Shown: in pieces, positions 15,204 to 26,125 of the stretch
Numbering within the stretch: position 1 is the first letter of the stretch
How the letters are laid out: the number at the start of each line of letters is the position of its first letter
Assembly: GCA_027451745.1 (NCBI GenBank)
Contig: DAIDIP010000025.1
Span: 1 to 36,189 of the forward strand
From: Candidatus Melainabacteria bacterium
GTDB taxonomy: Bacteria; Cyanobacteriota; Vampirovibrionia; Obscuribacterales; Obscuribacteraceae
DNA length: 36,189 bases
Direction of reading: 5' to 3'
Notes under the pieces: generated by a model
The model's database searches: none
What the model was told of the DNA's origin: nothing
What the model saw: only the letters and a program-made list of their open reading frames with translations
Program-made: the position numbers and the translations under genes

Positions 15204-18200
15204 TTAAACAGGAGCGTTGAAACTGCCTTCACCAATTGGAGGATAAATGTCTTCTTCCTCATCCTCTGGTTCAGTGGTCATTTCATGACCCTGGAAGCCA
15301 GTACCAGCAGGAATTAGACGTCCAATGATGACGTTTTCTTTCAAACCGCGCAACCAGTCTTTCTTACCTTCTACAGCTGCTTCAGTAAGAATTCTCGTGG
15401 TTTCTTGGAATGATGCAGCAGAGATGAAGCTTTCTGTATTCAAGCTAGCTTTGGTTATGCCAAGCAGTATAGGAGAATAAGCTGCCTCTATTTGCTCATT
15501 CATTGCCGCTTTTTCGTTTTCATTTTGAATATAGAAACGATCGAGCAATTCACCAGGAAGCATGATTGTTTCGCCAGGCTCATCTACACGTACTTTTCTA
15601 GTCATCTGACGAACAATTACTTCGATATGTTTGTCAGCGATTTCTACACCTTGCGAGCGATAAACTGATTGCACTTCATCAACTAGATATTTTTGTGCAG
15701 CTTCCAAACCACGCAGTCTTACAACATCGTGTGGATTTGGTGGACCATCGGTAAGTGCTTTACCAAGAGTAATTTCTTCGCTATCTTCAACAATGACGTT
15801 CAGTCCGGCTGGAATGGAGATTTCTTCTTCATTACCGTCGCCATAAACGACAAATAAATGGGTAAGATCTTCTTCCATTACTATTTTAGCTTTACCAGCT
15901 TTTTCAGCTAGGATCGCACTTTCTTTTGGTTTTCTTGCTTCTAGCAATTCTTCTACACGAGGCAAACCTTGAACGATATCTCCAGTTTTTTGTCTTTCAA
16001 AGATTAGAGTTGCTAGCAAATCGCCTCTTTGTACTAGAGCGCCATCTTCGCCTTGCAATTGAGTATTTGTAGAAATAAGATAAGGTCTACCTTTACGTAC
16101 AACTACTTCACCAGCTTCAACGCCAGTTACTTGCCCAGAATGAACTGCAGGTGTAGCTTTGGAAAGCGGATCACCAGCTTTCACTAGATCGCCTTCTTTA
16201 GATGTTGGATTACCTTTTATTTGATGAGGTATTTGCTGATCAGCTGTAATAAGCAAAATTCTGCGTTCATCTGTCTTGGATAATTGCACACGAGCAGAAG
16301 TCTTAGTTAACACCTGTGTTGTAGCCACAGGAGCTTTGGCTTCTACTATTTCGCCTGGCTCAACAGAGAGCAAGGTGACATTCAAATCTTGATCGCGACG
16401 CAACAGAATATTTTCTTGTACGACGATATTCAACTCTTCGCCAATTTCTACGATACCTTTGAGTGTTTGAAGATGTCCTTGCATCTGCAATACTAAAGAT
16501 GTACGAGTCAATTGAGCGCCATTGATATTGCGCACTTTTTCGCGATCTTTGAACAGCAATTGTGTCACTGCTCTTAGACTGATTTTGTCATCAGTGGCTT
16601 TGTATTTAAATTTAGTATCTAAAGGTTCAATCCAGAATTCTTCTACTGGTCTTACCAATACATACATGGTGCCATCTTCACGTTCGAAGATATTGACCAT
16701 CTTTCTTTCTTTGAATGTCAAACCAGCAATAATTTCAGTACCTGGTTCAACAACTTGCCCTTCTGGTACTTTTACTTCAGTTGGGTCGGTAATAACATGC
16801 AATTCACCAGGACGAATAACTACTTCGTGAATAATGTCATTATCAGCAACGATTTCAATGATCCCGTCCATATGGGCGAATACATCTTTAACCACTTCCT
16901 GACCAGCGGTGACTTGCTCTGCTGTTTCAGCTATCTTTAGTGAAATATCTTTGGAGATGAAATGCACTTCTTCAGGTACAAAGAGCACACGACCTGGCTT
17001 AATAATTACCCGTCTGTCGTCTACTTCTACACCATCATAAATAATCTCACCACCGCTGCGGACAACATTTTCACCTTCATCAATAAGTTCAGCAACGATT
17101 TTGCCGTTTTCAACGATTTCATCATTTACTACTTTGATAACAAAGTTTTCTTTTGTCTTTGCTACACGCCAGATATAACCTTGTTTGCTGGCTTCCAATT
17201 TGCCATTAGCAGCACCAACCGACGAAATAATGATGGTTATCTCTTTACCTTTAACAAGTCTAGTTACCTGCTTACGACCTGATTTAACCACTTCGGTTTC
17301 AATTTCAGGACCGAATCTGACTTCCCCACCATATTCAGTACCAATGGTTATTTCAGCCAAAACATCCAAAGGTTTAACGTCCTGACCGTCTTTAACTACA
17401 ACATGAGCACCTGAAGGCAAGTTATATACGTCACCTTCTAATACCCAGATAATGCCACTCCGGTTGGCAGTGCGTGAAATATTACCTTGTCTATCACGTT
17501 TTTCATCAGCCTGGAAGCCATGGAACATGACCCGACCAGAAATATCAGCAGTAATATCTTTTGTAGCCCGTTCAGTTAGGTTTTTCTTAGCACCTGGTGG
17601 ATCATATTCAGCTAACACGGTACCAGATTTTACCTCTGTACCAGATGGGATCAATATCAAACTACCTTGTGATATTGGCACACTATGTTCTTTGGTGCCA
17701 GATATTTTGATCACACCATCTTTGGTTGTTTGTTCAACAACATCACCATAGGCAGTACGTACAGAGCGGCTAGGAATATTGAAGGTCATAGTTCCAGCCC
17801 CTGGAGCCTTTAATTGGGCACGGCTAGCACCACCAGCTACAGCACCACCGGTGTGGAATGTTCTCATGGTGAGCTGAGTTCCAGGCTCACCGATTGATTG
17901 AGCAGCGATAATACCGATTGCTTCACCAATATCTACCAATCTGTTATTGGTTAATGACCAACCATAACATTTTTGGCAAACGCCAAATTGGCTCTCACAA
18001 GTAAGCGGTGAACGTACTTTGACATTTCTGTCTTTTTTGCTGCCAGCAGCAATTTTTTCAGCCAATTCACGATGAACTAAATCACCAGTTTTAGCAATGA
18101 TTTCACCTGTTTCTTGATCGGCAATGTCTTCAGCTAGCACACGACCATAAATACGCTCGGTCAATTTGACCATAGCTTTATCGCCTTCCATAATGGCTTG

Positions 18201-18887
18201 CATATTAATGCTGCGCTTTGACTTACAATCAAGATCGCGAACAATTACATCTTGAGCAACGTCTACTAGACGTCTAGTTAAATAACCAGAGTCAGCTGTT
18301 TTCAAGGCTGTATCTACAAGACCCTTACGAGCTCCGTAGCTGGAAATGATGTATTCAGTAACGTTCAAGCCTTCACGGAAATTGGCTTTAATTGGCAAGT
18401 CAATAATCTGACCTTGAGAATCAGCCATCAAACCACGCATACCAACTAACTGACGAACCTGAGAGATATTACCCCGGGCACCAGAGAAAGCCATCATATA
18501 CACTGGATTTAAGCGATCAAAATTATCCACAACTTCTTTTGTTAATTGGTCAGTGGTTGCAGACCAGGTATCGATAACTTTGTTATAGCGCTCAACTTCT
18601 GTGATTTCCCCAAGTTCATAACGTTTTTGAGCAGCTTCAATTTCTTTTTCTGCGCTAGAAATTAATCCACGTTTTGCTTCTGGAACATCAAGGTCATTAA
18701 TAGAAATGGTCACGCCAGCTTTAGTAGCATATTTAAAACCAAGATCTTTCAATGTATTAGCTAGCTCTGAAGATCGAGCTGTGCCAAATTTTTCATACAC
18801 TGTAGATAGGAGAGCGCCAAGTTTTTTCTTGTCCACAGTTTGGTTAATGAATTCCAACTGGTCCTTCTTATCGGTATTAGCCGCCAT
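15204..18887 (-). CDS. rpoC2: RNA polymerase beta' subunit, C-terminal part
   Basis: 1227 residues. It begins where cyanobacterial RpoC2 begins (INQTVDKKKLGALL). The segment SGARGNISQVRQLVGMRGL (about 135-153), the bridge helix (GARKG 185-189, then TADSGYLTRRLVD), the second zinc site (Cys221, Cys297, Cys304, Cys307) and the start of the trigger loop (QSIGEPGTQLTMRTFHTGG, with His345) are intact. From about 349 to 955 runs a long beta-rich insertion within the trigger loop, corresponding to the large SI3 of cyanobacteria. The conserved chain resumes at GLPRVEELLEARKPKE (about 967). An AGAGGAT ribosome site supports the start. It is the third gene of rpoB-rpoC1-rpoC2. The length is somewhat under that of Synechocystis. 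Confidence 0.97.
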   Translation of the reverse strand: MAANTDKKDQLEFINQTVDKKKLGALLSTVYEKFGTARSSELANTLKDLGFKYATKAGVTISINDLDVPEAKRGLISSAEKEIEAAQKRYELGEITEVERYNKVIDTWSATTDQLTKEVVDNFDRLNPVYMMAFSGARGNISQVRQLVGMRGLMADSQGQIIDLPIKANFREGLNVTEYIISSYGARKGLVDTALKTADSGYLTRRLVDVAQDVIVRDLDCKSKRSINMQAIMEGDKAMVKLTERIYGRVLAEDIADQETGEIIAKTGDLVHRELAEKIAAGSKKDRNVKVRSPLTCESQFGVCQKCYGWSLTNNRLVDIGEAIGIIAAQSIGEPGTQLTMRTFHTGGAVAGGASRAQLKAPGAGTMTFNIPSRSVRTAYGDVVEQTTKDGVIKISGTKEHSVPISQGSLILIPSGTEVKSGTVLAEYDPPGAKKNLTERATKDITADISGRVMFHGFQADEKRDRQGNISRTANRSGIIWVLEGDVYNLPSGAHVVVKDGQDVKPLDVLAEITIGTEYGGEVRFGPEIETEVVKSGRKQVTRLVKGKEITIIISSVGAANGKLEASKQGYIWRVAKTKENFVIKVVNDEIVENGKIVAELIDEGENVVRSGGEIIYDGVEVDDRRVIIKPGRVLFVPEEVHFISKDISLKIAETAEQVTAGQEVVKDVFAHMDGIIEIVADNDIIHEVVIRPGELHVITDPTEVKVPEGQVVEPGTEIIAGLTFKERKMVNIFEREDGTMYVLVRPVEEFWIEPLDTKFKYKATDDKISLRAVTQLLFKDREKVRNINGAQLTRTSLVLQMQGHLQTLKGIVEIGEELNIVVQENILLRRDQDLNVTLLSVEPGEIVEAKAPVATTQVLTKTSARVQLSKTDERRILLITADQQIPHQIKGNPTSKEGDLVKAGDPLSKATPAVHSGQVTGVEAGEVVVRKGRPYLISTNTQLQGEDGALVQRGDLLATLIFERQKTGDIVQGLPRVEELLEARKPKESAILAEKAGKAKIVMEEDLTHLFVVYGDGNEEEISIPAGLNVIVEDSEEITLGKALTDGPPNPHDVVRLRGLEAAQKYLVDEVQSVYRSQGVEIADKHIEVIVRQMTRKVRVDEPGETIMLPGELLDRFYIQNENEKAAMNEQIEAAYSPILLGITKASLNTESFISAASFQETTRILTEAAVEGKKDWLRGLKENVIIGRLIPAGTGFQGHEMTTEPEDEEEDIYPPIGEGSFNAPV

Positions 18888-18910
18888 GTATTTGATCCTC
18901 TTTTTATGCG

Positions 18911-18951
18911 CTGCCTCGCTTCAGTTCCTTCAGCTCGTACGCGCGTATCCT
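18911..18951. repeat. Degenerate GC-rich interspersed repeat, copy A (between rpoC1 and rpoC2)
   Basis: Begins CTGCCTCG and ends TATCCT on the plus strand, like the two copies at 26.1-26.2 kb. It contains the perfect palindrome TACGCGCGTA (18938-18947). It lies in the 109-base gap of an essential operon. Confidence 0.55.
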
Positions 18952-18966
18952 ACTTCGTTCACATGC

Positions 18967-18985
18967 GGATGCTTCACCAGCATCC
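18967..18985 (-). other. Stem-loop just after the rpoC1 stop
   Basis: GGATGC and GCATCC form a perfect 6-bp stem around a 7-base loop, 11 bases after the rpoC1 stop codon. No T-run follows, so it is not a Rho-independent terminator. A processing or stability element is possible. Confidence 0.4.
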
Positions 18986-18996
18986 TTGTTTCACTT

Positions 18997-20796
18997 TTAT
19001 GTAACTGATGCTACTGCTTCTCTTACTGCTTGATTGAAAATTACACGACCTGGTGTGGTTTCAATTGTTTGACCATCAGCGTCCCGCACTTTGATCTTGG
19101 CGTGTAAATCTACAACACCAGATTCATAAGCAGCACGTGCATCAGCCAAATTGACAAAACGCATACCAGCTCCCCTACATGCTTTAGGATCATCACTACC
19201 TGGCTTTTCGATAGTCAGATAATATATACCTAGAACCATGTCTTGAGTAGGTGTAATAGTTGGTCTACCAGTTGCTGGCAACAATATATTGTTAGAAGCT
19301 AGCATAAGCATATGAGCTTCTGATTGCGCCTCTACTGATAGTGGCACGTGCACAGCCATTTGGTCCCCGTCGAAGTCAGCGTTAAATGCCGAACAAACAA
19401 GCGGATGCAATTGAATAGCTCGTCCTTCTACCAATACTGGTTCGAAAGCTTGAATACCTAAGCGGTGAAGCGTAGGAGCACGGTTAAGCAATACTGGATG
19501 TCCTTGAATTACTTCTTCAAGAATTTCCCAAACAATTGCTGAACCTTTTTCGATTTGCTTCTTAGCTGATTTGATGTTTTGAACAATTTGACGTTCAATC
19601 AATTTGTTAATAACAAATGGTTTGAACAATTCAATTGCCATTTCACGAGGTAAACCACATTGATGTAATTTCAATGTTGGTCCGACAACAATTACAGATC
19701 GTCCAGAATAGTCAACCCGCTTACCTAACAAGTTTTGACGGAAACGACCTTGCTTACCTTCAATAATGTTAGACAAAGATTTCAATGGACGATTGTTTGG
19801 ACCAACCACAACTCTTCCACGGCGACCATTATCGATTAGAGCATCTACTGCTTCTTGCAACATCCGTTTTTCATTACGTACGATAATTTCAGGCGCACCC
19901 ATTTCTAATAGACGTGACAAACGATTATTACGGTTAATAACCCGCCTGTATAAGTCATTAAGATCAGATGTAGCAAAACGTCCACCATCTAATTGCACCA
20001 TTGGGCGCAAATCAGGTGGGGTTACCGGAAGATTATCTAATACAACCCAATTAGGATCTGTATTTGAATTAACTAGAGCTTCAACCAAGCGTAAGCGCTT
20101 AATGATTTTGGCTCTCTTTTGTTGCGAACCACCAGCTGTTGCTAGTTCTTCACGGAGTTGCCCAGATAATTCTTTCAATCCTGGCAAGTCCATTAGACGG
20201 CCACGATCTTCTTTGTTGTCTGGACGCTCATATACTGGTTTGGCTATTTCTTGCAAAAGTTGTTTAACGGCTTCTGCACCAATACCAACGTCAAATTGCA
20301 AATTGATATCATCTAAAAGTCTTTCATATTCTTCTTCTGAAAGAAGTTGATGTTTGGCCAAATCAGGCACATTGCCTGGATTGACTACAATATATGCATT
20401 GAAATAAACAACTTGCTCCAAATCACGCAATGGCAGGTCAAGCAAAAGACCAATATAACTTGGAATACCTTTAAGAAACCAGATATGGGTTACTGGGCAA
20501 GCCAAACGAATGTGTCCCATGCGATGACGACGAACTTTTGAATCAGTTACTTCTACACCACAACGCTCGCAAGTGATACCGCGATGACGAACTCGCTTAT
20601 ACTTACCGCAATAGCATTCCCAGTCCTTTGAGGGTCCAAAAATACGTTCGCAGAATAAACCATCTTTTTCTGGTTTCAAAGTACGATAGTTGATCGTCTC
20701 TGGTTTAGTGACTTCTCCGTGTGACCAGCTCAAAATACGTTCCGGTGACGCAACGCCAATTTTTATATAGTCAAAACGATCGATACTCGTAGCCAT
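18997..20796 (-). CDS. rpoC1: RNA polymerase gamma subunit (N-terminal part of beta')
   Basis: 599 residues. The N-terminal zinc site is C61-Y-C63 and C76-ER-C79. The absolutely conserved catalytic motif NADFDGDQ is at 472-479, so Asp474, Asp476 and Asp478 hold the Mg2+. [20 protein letters not shown] and the rudder and active-site helices are complete. The chain ends after [12 protein letters not shown], directly before the segment that starts RpoC2, so the two chains together make one full beta'. This split is shared by Cyanobacteria and their non-photosynthetic relatives and is the best taxonomic clue here. A strong AGGAGG site, 9 bases before the ATG, fixes the start. It lies 49 bases after rpoB. 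Confidence 0.98.
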   Translation of the reverse strand: MATSIDRFDYIKIGVASPERILSWSHGEVTKPETINYRTLKPEKDGLFCERIFGPSKDWECYCGKYKRVRHRGITCERCGVEVTDSKVRRHRMGHIRLACPVTHIWFLKGIPSYIGLLLDLPLRDLEQVVYFNAYIVVNPGNVPDLAKHQLLSEEEYERLLDDINLQFDVGIGAEAVKQLLQEIAKPVYERPDNKEDRGRLMDLPGLKELSGQLREELATAGGSQQKRAKIIKRLRLVEALVNSNTDPNWVVLDNLPVTPPDLRPMVQLDGGRFATSDLNDLYRRVINRNNRLSRLLEMGAPEIIVRNEKRMLQEAVDALIDNGRRGRVVVGPNNRPLKSLSNIIEGKQGRFRQNLLGKRVDYSGRSVIVVGPTLKLHQCGLPREMAIELFKPFVINKLIERQIVQNIKSAKKQIEKGSAIVWEILEEVIQGHPVLLNRAPTLHRLGIQAFEPVLVEGRAIQLHPLVCSAFNADFDGDQMAVHVPLSVEAQSEAHMLMLASNNILLPATGRPTITPTQDMVLGIYYLTIEKPGSDDPKACRGAGMRFVNLADARAAYESGVVDLHAKIKVRDADGQTIETTPGRVIFNQAVREAVASVT

Positions 20797-20845
20797 TAAA
20801 AAGGACCTCCTAACGCTGTGGTCAATTGATTACAAAAGTATGCTC

Positions 20846-23800
20846 TTAGACTTCTTCTTCGACAGAATCAGAGGCATCATCTAAACCGCTAGGCTCATCA
20901 TCCACCATACCGATACTATCTTCGATAGGATCGCTTTCTACCTCGCCTTCTGGATCAGCTTCTGAAGCTAATTCGGTTTCCATTTCAGCACCGATTTCTT
21001 TGCCAATTCGCGGTATGCCTAAGTCAGTATCCAAATCAGAGCCAACAGTCAATTCTGTCTCTAATTGTCCACCTTCTGAAGCATCTTCAGCATCTGGATC
21101 ACCAACAGCTACTGCTGTTTGTGGCATCATTTGCTGTTTGCTTAATTCGGCTAATTCAGACTCAAGTCCAATTTCACCAAATGGGCTCATACGTCTGCCA
21201 CCACGTGGACGAACTTCTTCCACTTCCGCCATCAAATCAACTTCAACCTCTTCGCCTTCTTTAGTGCGTTTGGCAACAGACAAATCAAGTCCTATAGATT
21301 GCAATTCGCGAACAAGCACTTTGAACGATTCAGGAATACCTGGACGTCTTAGATTTTCACCTTTAACGATAGATTCATATGCTTTGGAGCGCCCATTAAC
21401 GTCATCTGACTTAATGGTGAGCATTTCTTGCAATGAATATGCACTACCAAAAGCTTCAAGTGCCCAGCATTCCATTTCTCCCAAACGCTGTCCACCAAAT
21501 TGCGCTTTACCACCTAATGGCTGTTGAGTCACTAAGCTGTAAGGTCCTGTGGATCTAGCATGGATTTTATCGTCTACCAAGTGCACTAGCTTCATCATAT
21601 AGATTTTGCCTACTGTTACTGGGTTGTCAAAATTAGCGCCTGTTCTTCCATCATAAAGTGTCATTTTGCCATTGTCGCCAATCCACTCTAAACCGGAATT
21701 AACTTTGCCTTTTTTTATTTCACCATGAACCAATTGACTAGATGCTTCTTTAGCAAACATTTCATCAAATGGTGGTACTTCATAATGATGTCCGGTAAGC
21801 ATTGCTGCTAAACCAAGCAACGTTTCAAATGTCTGACCGACATTCATCCGACTTGGCACACCTAATGGATTAAGTACGATGTCTACTGGAGTACCATCTG
21901 GCAAAAATGGCATATCTTCTGTTGGCAGAATTTTAGCCACAATACCTTTGTTGCCGTGACGTCCAGCAACTTTATCGCCCACGCTAATTTTACGTTTTTG
22001 GGCAATGTATACACGCACCACTTTATTAGCTACTGGTGGAAGCTCATCACCTTTTTCACGATCGAAGACTTTAACATCTACAACCCGTCCGCCTTCACCA
22101 TGTGGAACGCGCAATGAATTATCACGAACATCACGTGCTTTTTCACCAAATATCGCTCTCAATAGCTTTTCTTCTGGTGGATGTTCAGATTCACCTTTAG
22201 GTGTAATTTTGCCAACTAGAATGTCATCTGGATAAACACGTGAACCGATACGTACTATGCCTTCTTCATTCAAGTGACGCAAAGATTCTTCCGAAACATT
22301 TGGCACTTCACGAGTTATTTCTTCTGGACCTAATTTGGTTGAACGTGCGTCAATTTCTAGCTTTTCAATGTGAATTGAAGTCATCACATCATCAAATACT
22401 AGACGACGACTGATCAAAATAGCATCTTCAAAGTTGTAACCTTCCCAAGGCATAAAGGCAACAAGTAAATTGCGTCCCACCGCCAATTCACCGCCGCTTG
22501 TAGCAGCTCCATCAGCGATGATTTGTCCTGGCTGTACCGTATCGCCAACCTTTACGATTGGTTTTTGATTAAGACAAGTGTCTTGGTTAGAACGTTGAAA
22601 TTTAGCTAAAGCAAATTTGACCAAACGCTTGTCTTTGGTGCGCACATGAATTGCCGAAGCACTCACATACTCCACTTTGCCTTCTATATCAGATACAACT
22701 ACCATACCCGAGTCACGAGCGGCTTGTTTTTCAATACCAGTTGTGACATAGGCTCTTTCAGTTTTAATAAGTGGAACTGATTGACGTTGCATGTTCGATC
22801 CCATCAAGGCACGGTTAGCATCGTCATGTTCCAAGAATGGAATTAAAGCTGTTCCAACAGAAACAATCTGAATTGGGCTCACACCAACATAATCTACTTG
22901 ATCTGGACTGGTTTCAATAAATTCAGCTTTATAACGTACCGGTATCAATGGATTAAGGAAATTACCCTTAGTATCAACAGGCACATCGCCTGGTGCTACA
23001 CGATAACGATCTTCTTCATCAGCAGTTAAGTAATGAATGTCTTCTGTTACCACGCCGTTAACTACTTTGCGATAAGGTGTTTCAATGAAACCATAAGCAT
23101 TTACGCGAGCATGAGTGGCTAATGAACCAATCAAACCAGCGTTTGGACCTTCTGGAGTTTCAACTGGACAAATACGCCCATAGTGACTTGGATGAATATC
23201 ACGTACAGCAAATCCGGCCCTTTCTCTTGATAGACCACCTGGTCCTAAGGCAGAAAGACGACGTTTGTGAGTCAATTCAGCTAATGGATTAGTTTGATCC
23301 ATAAACTGTGACAATTGCGAAGAACCAAAAAATTCTCTTATAGCAGCTACCAATGGTTTGGTATTGAGCAAATTAGCTGGTGTAAGAGTATCTGCGTCTT
23401 GCAAAGTCATACGCTCACGAACAATACGCTCTAAACGAGTCAAACCAATGCGGAATTGATTTTGTAAAAGCTCGCCAACTGAACGAATACGACGATTACC
23501 TAAATGATCGATATCATCAACATGTCCTTCGTCATAATGTAAGCCAATTAAATAATCAACTGCAGCAACAATATCTTCTCTGCTCAATGTTCTTTGATTT
23601 TCTGGAATAGAAAGCCCAAGTTTTTTATTGAGCTTATAACGGCCAACCCGTCCCAAGTCATAACGCTTGTCGTCAAAGAAACGACTATCAATAATGCTTT
23701 GACCACCAGCTACTGACGGTGGATCACCTGGTCGGAGTTTACGATAGACCTCAATTAAGCTGTCTTCACGCGACTTTGTATTGTCTTTATCAAATGTTTT

Positions 23801-24457
23801 CTTAAGGAAATCACGGTGGCGGAAAAGACCTTCCATTTCCACATCTGAATAATTGAGTGCTCTCAATAAAGTTGTGACCGGCAATTTGCGGTTCTTGTCA
23901 ATCTTGACATAGATAACATCATTGACATCGCTTTCAAACTTGAGCCATGCGCCACGATTAGGAATCAAGGTAGCTGAGAAAGTACGCTTACCGTTAGTAT
24001 CTACTTCGCGTTTAAAATAAATACCAGGACTACGAACGATTTGGCTGACAATTACCCGTTCAGCGCCATTAATAATGAAAGTACCGCGGTCAGTCATCAT
24101 TGGAATGTCGCCGACATAAATTTCTTGTTCTTTGATTTCACCGATTTCACGGTTAACCAAGCGCATTTGTATACGAAGCTTTTTGGTATAACTGCTGTCC
24201 ATTGCCCTAGCTTCTTCAGGGGTTTTTGGCTTATTAGGTTCGGTGTGGTCTTCACAGCTATAGCTAGGCAAGAAATGTAATTCCAGCCTCCCGGTATAAT
24301 CCCGGATAGGACTGAACGCTTTCAGCTCCTCAGCCAATCCTTCTTCAATGAACCATTTGAAGGATGCTTTTTGAATTTCTGCCAAATCTGGCAAATTAGC
24401 AATACGTGAACCCTCAACACCAAATGTGCGAACGCGTTCAGATAACTCTACAGCCAT
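20846..24457 (-). CDS. rpoB: RNA polymerase beta subunit with acidic C-terminal extension
   Basis: 1203 residues; all main RpoB blocks are present. The rifampicin-binding cluster (about residues 379-410: [11 protein letters not shown], then [13 protein letters not shown]) keeps the Asp, His and Ser residues of sensitive enzymes, so the enzyme is predicted to be rifampicin-sensitive. The conserved chain ends near residue 1076 ([20 protein letters not shown]). A further 127 residues follow, dominated by Asp, Glu, Ser and Gly ([19 protein letters not shown] near the end), which is unusual for the family. An AGAGGT ribosome site precedes the ATG. No rplL gene lies upstream, as in cyanobacteria where rpoB is separate from the L10/L7 genes. 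Confidence 0.98.
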   Translation of the reverse strand: MAVELSERVRTFGVEGSRIANLPDLAEIQKASFKWFIEEGLAEELKAFSPIRDYTGRLELHFLPSYSCEDHTEPNKPKTPEEARAMDSSYTKKLRIQMRLVNREIGEIKEQEIYVGDIPMMTDRGTFIINGAERVIVSQIVRSPGIYFKREVDTNGKRTFSATLIPNRGAWLKFESDVNDVIYVKIDKNRKLPVTTLLRALNYSDVEMEGLFRHRDFLKKTFDKDNTKSREDSLIEVYRKLRPGDPPSVAGGQSIIDSRFFDDKRYDLGRVGRYKLNKKLGLSIPENQRTLSREDIVAAVDYLIGLHYDEGHVDDIDHLGNRRIRSVGELLQNQFRIGLTRLERIVRERMTLQDADTLTPANLLNTKPLVAAIREFFGSSQLSQFMDQTNPLAELTHKRRLSALGPGGLSRERAGFAVRDIHPSHYGRICPVETPEGPNAGLIGSLATHARVNAYGFIETPYRKVVNGVVTEDIHYLTADEEDRYRVAPGDVPVDTKGNFLNPLIPVRYKAEFIETSPDQVDYVGVSPIQIVSVGTALIPFLEHDDANRALMGSNMQRQSVPLIKTERAYVTTGIEKQAARDSGMVVVSDIEGKVEYVSASAIHVRTKDKRLVKFALAKFQRSNQDTCLNQKPIVKVGDTVQPGQIIADGAATSGGELAVGRNLLVAFMPWEGYNFEDAILISRRLVFDDVMTSIHIEKLEIDARSTKLGPEEITREVPNVSEESLRHLNEEGIVRIGSRVYPDDILVGKITPKGESEHPPEEKLLRAIFGEKARDVRDNSLRVPHGEGGRVVDVKVFDREKGDELPPVANKVVRVYIAQKRKISVGDKVAGRHGNKGIVAKILPTEDMPFLPDGTPVDIVLNPLGVPSRMNVGQTFETLLGLAAMLTGHHYEVPPFDEMFAKEASSQLVHGEIKKGKVNSGLEWIGDNGKMTLYDGRTGANFDNPVTVGKIYMMKLVHLVDDKIHARSTGPYSLVTQQPLGGKAQFGGQRLGEMECWALEAFGSAYSLQEMLTIKSDDVNGRSKAYESIVKGENLRRPGIPESFKVLVRELQSIGLDLSVAKRTKEGEEVEVDLMAEVEEVRPRGGRRMSPFGEIGLESELAELSKQQMMPQTAVAVGDPDAEDASEGGQLETELTVGSDLDTDLGIPRIGKEIGAEMETELASEADPEGEVESDPIEDSIGMVDDEPSGLDDASDSVEEEV

Positions 24458-24714
24458 CGGTTACCTCTATTATTTTCCTATCTACTACTACGGTTTTAAT
24501 CACTAATCAGTTTATTTTATATATGAAAGAATGGGGACAAATGGTGGTTGTAAATTCAAAGTCTTTTGATATTGCTTTGAATTTAAAAAAATGGTTTTTA
24601 ATTGAGCATGAAACACCTGTCAGCAAGAAAGCAAAGCGCAATTGGTCTAGCTAGATTTCTCTATCTTGCAAGCACGATATGACGCGGCAAGCGCGCATAA
24701 AGCTTGAAGGAGCA

Positions 24715-24744
24715 AATATACGTACTACCTAATTGTATTGTCAA
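24715..24744 (-). promoter_or_regulatory. Candidate promoter of the rpoB-rpoC1-rpoC2 operon
   Basis: On the minus strand TTGACA (24739-24744, full consensus), an 18-base spacer and TATATT (24715-24720). The implied start is near 24708, about 250 bases before the rpoB ATG. Confidence 0.5.
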
Positions 24745-25005
24745 TCTCTAGCAAAGACTTATTGAGAAATAAAACAATAATGATTTACTGACTAAATTTT
24801 GGTCAATATTATCCAAACTCAGGCACCGGCCAAGCAATTGCAGCTTAATAAAAATTATTTTATTTGTTACCAAAAGCCGCCCATTTTTAAGAGACTGCCT
24901 GAAAAACCTTTGGCAGCAGCCACTAAGAAGCTCGTTAGTAGTCAAAATTCATCCATATATTCTCAAAGCTTTTATGCCGTGTTTAAATTGCTCCTTTACA
25001 AAGTT

Positions 25006-25035
25006 TTGAAAGAGCTGATAATTAGAGCTGATAAT
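25006..25035 (+). promoter_or_regulatory. Candidate Xer-gene promoter containing a tandem repeat
   Basis: TTGAAA (25006-25011), an 18-base spacer and GATAAT (25030-25035). The 12-base unit AGAGCTGATAAT occurs twice (25011-25022 and 25024-25035), so the second copy supplies the -10 and the first sits in the spacer. Confidence 0.4.
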
Positions 25036-25090
25036 AATGTAAAATTCATAATCGTTGCCACGTCCTCCGAACTAGAAAGTTGAAATTAAA

Positions 25091-26119
25091 TTGACTCTTC
25101 CAAGACAGGCCCTTGTCTTCCTCGATCAATTTGCTGGCTATTTGCAGCTAGAGCGCAATTATTCTTCTAATACAATCCGCGCTTATCTAAATGATCTAAG
25201 ACAATTAATTTCAAACAGCGATTTTGACGCTTCTCCAAATTCGGATTCCAATGGTGCTAATCTTGACAATTTAGATGGCGATAGTAAAGACTTTGCTCCA
25301 CCTACTCAGACCAGTCTAGACTCAGACAAAGAAATGGACGATAGCCCTATTTCTCCATCTGCTGGGGTGCTTGAGGCTGATAGTTTAAAAGCTTATATTC
25401 GTCGCATTCAAGAGCACTATGCTAGGCCAACTGTCGCTCGAAAAATTTCTGCCATTCGCAGTTTTTATCGCTATTTGCGACGAGAACAATTAATTGATGA
25501 CGATCCTTCTCGTCTAGTGAAAGGTCCTAAACTAGCTAGAAGACTACCTTCTTGCTTAGAAAAAGACGAAATTAAAAGACTTATGCACGTTTGCGACAAT
25601 AGTCCTCTTGGTGTAAGGGACAGAGCAGTCCTTGAAGTACTTTATGCAACCGGTATGCGGGTTGGCGAATTATGCCGTCTTTCTATACAAGACTATGATC
25701 GTACCCTGATGGAAGTCCGAGTTTTTGGCAAAGGATCCAAAGAACGAGTAGTGCTTGTAAACGAAAATGCTCAACAATGGCTAAATAGATATATAGATGA
25801 ACATTGGCAGCATTTCAGCGACAATTTAACTCCAAAAGCCGACAGCCCTTTATTTGTAAGCCGTCAAGCAAGCAGACTCTCCAGTCGTTCAGTGCATCGT
25901 ATCGTACTCAAATATGCTCGTTTAGCAGAAATTGATAAACCTATAACCCCACATACTTTGAGACATACCTTTGCTACACATATGCTTGAAGGTGGCGCAG
26001 ATTTACGTGCTGTACAAGATTTGCTTGGACATACAACTATCAGTACAACACAGATATACACCCATGTAAGTACCGAACGTTTGCGTAAAGTCTATCTCTC
26101 AAGCCATCCAAGGGCCTAG
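25091..26119 (+). CDS. Tyrosine recombinase of XerC/XerD type with acidic insertion
   Basis: A 342-residue site-specific recombinase. The catalytic set is complete: Arg190 (ATGMRVGEL), the GKGSK lysine (about 214), His288 and Arg291 (PHTLRHTFATH), His314 (LLGHTTIS) and Tyr323 (QIYTHVS). Xer proteins resolve chromosome dimers at dif and are usually near 300 residues. The extra length comes from about residues 42-92, an Asp/Ser/Asn-rich low-complexity insertion within the SAM-like N-terminal domain, between NDLRQLI and LKAYIRRIQ. The start is TTG 25091, since no ATG lies before the core domain; the ribosome site is weak. No phage or integron gene lies nearby, which favours a housekeeping role. 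XerC and XerD cannot be told apart here. Confidence 0.9.
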   Translation: MTLPRQALVFLDQFAGYLQLERNYSSNTIRAYLNDLRQLISNSDFDASPNSDSNGANLDNLDGDSKDFAPPTQTSLDSDKEMDDSPISPSAGVLEADSLKAYIRRIQEHYARPTVARKISAIRSFYRYLRREQLIDDDPSRLVKGPKLARRLPSCLEKDEIKRLMHVCDNSPLGVRDRAVLEVLYATGMRVGELCRLSIQDYDRTLMEVRVFGKGSKERVVLVNENAQQWLNRYIDEHWQHFSDNLTPKADSPLFVSRQASRLSSRSVHRIVLKYARLAEIDKPITPHTLRHTFATHMLEGGADLRAVQDLLGHTTISTTQIYTHVSTERLRKVYLSSHPRA

Positions 26120-26125
26120 ATTCGG

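Larger units (their letters stand above)
24458..25090. other. 633-base gap between rpoB and the Xer gene: divergent control region
   Basis: No convincing gene. It holds the rpoB promoter candidate (24715-24744, minus strand) with a leader of about 250 bases, the palindrome TCTAGCTAGA (24646-24655), a GC-rich structured stretch (about 24668-24705, including CGCG-CTTGC-CGCG on the minus strand), and the Xer promoter candidate (25006-25035). The small open frames inside lack ribosome sites and recognisable products. Confidence 0.55.

Noticed and set aside
24799-25083. Plus-strand frame of 94 codons before the Xer gene
   Set aside because: No ribosome site, no recognisable motif, and the Xer promoter candidate lies inside it.
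25091-26119. Xer-type recombinase as a phage or integron integrase
   Set aside because: No cassette, att site, tRNA or phage gene lies beside it, and its motifs are those of chromosomal XerC/XerD.
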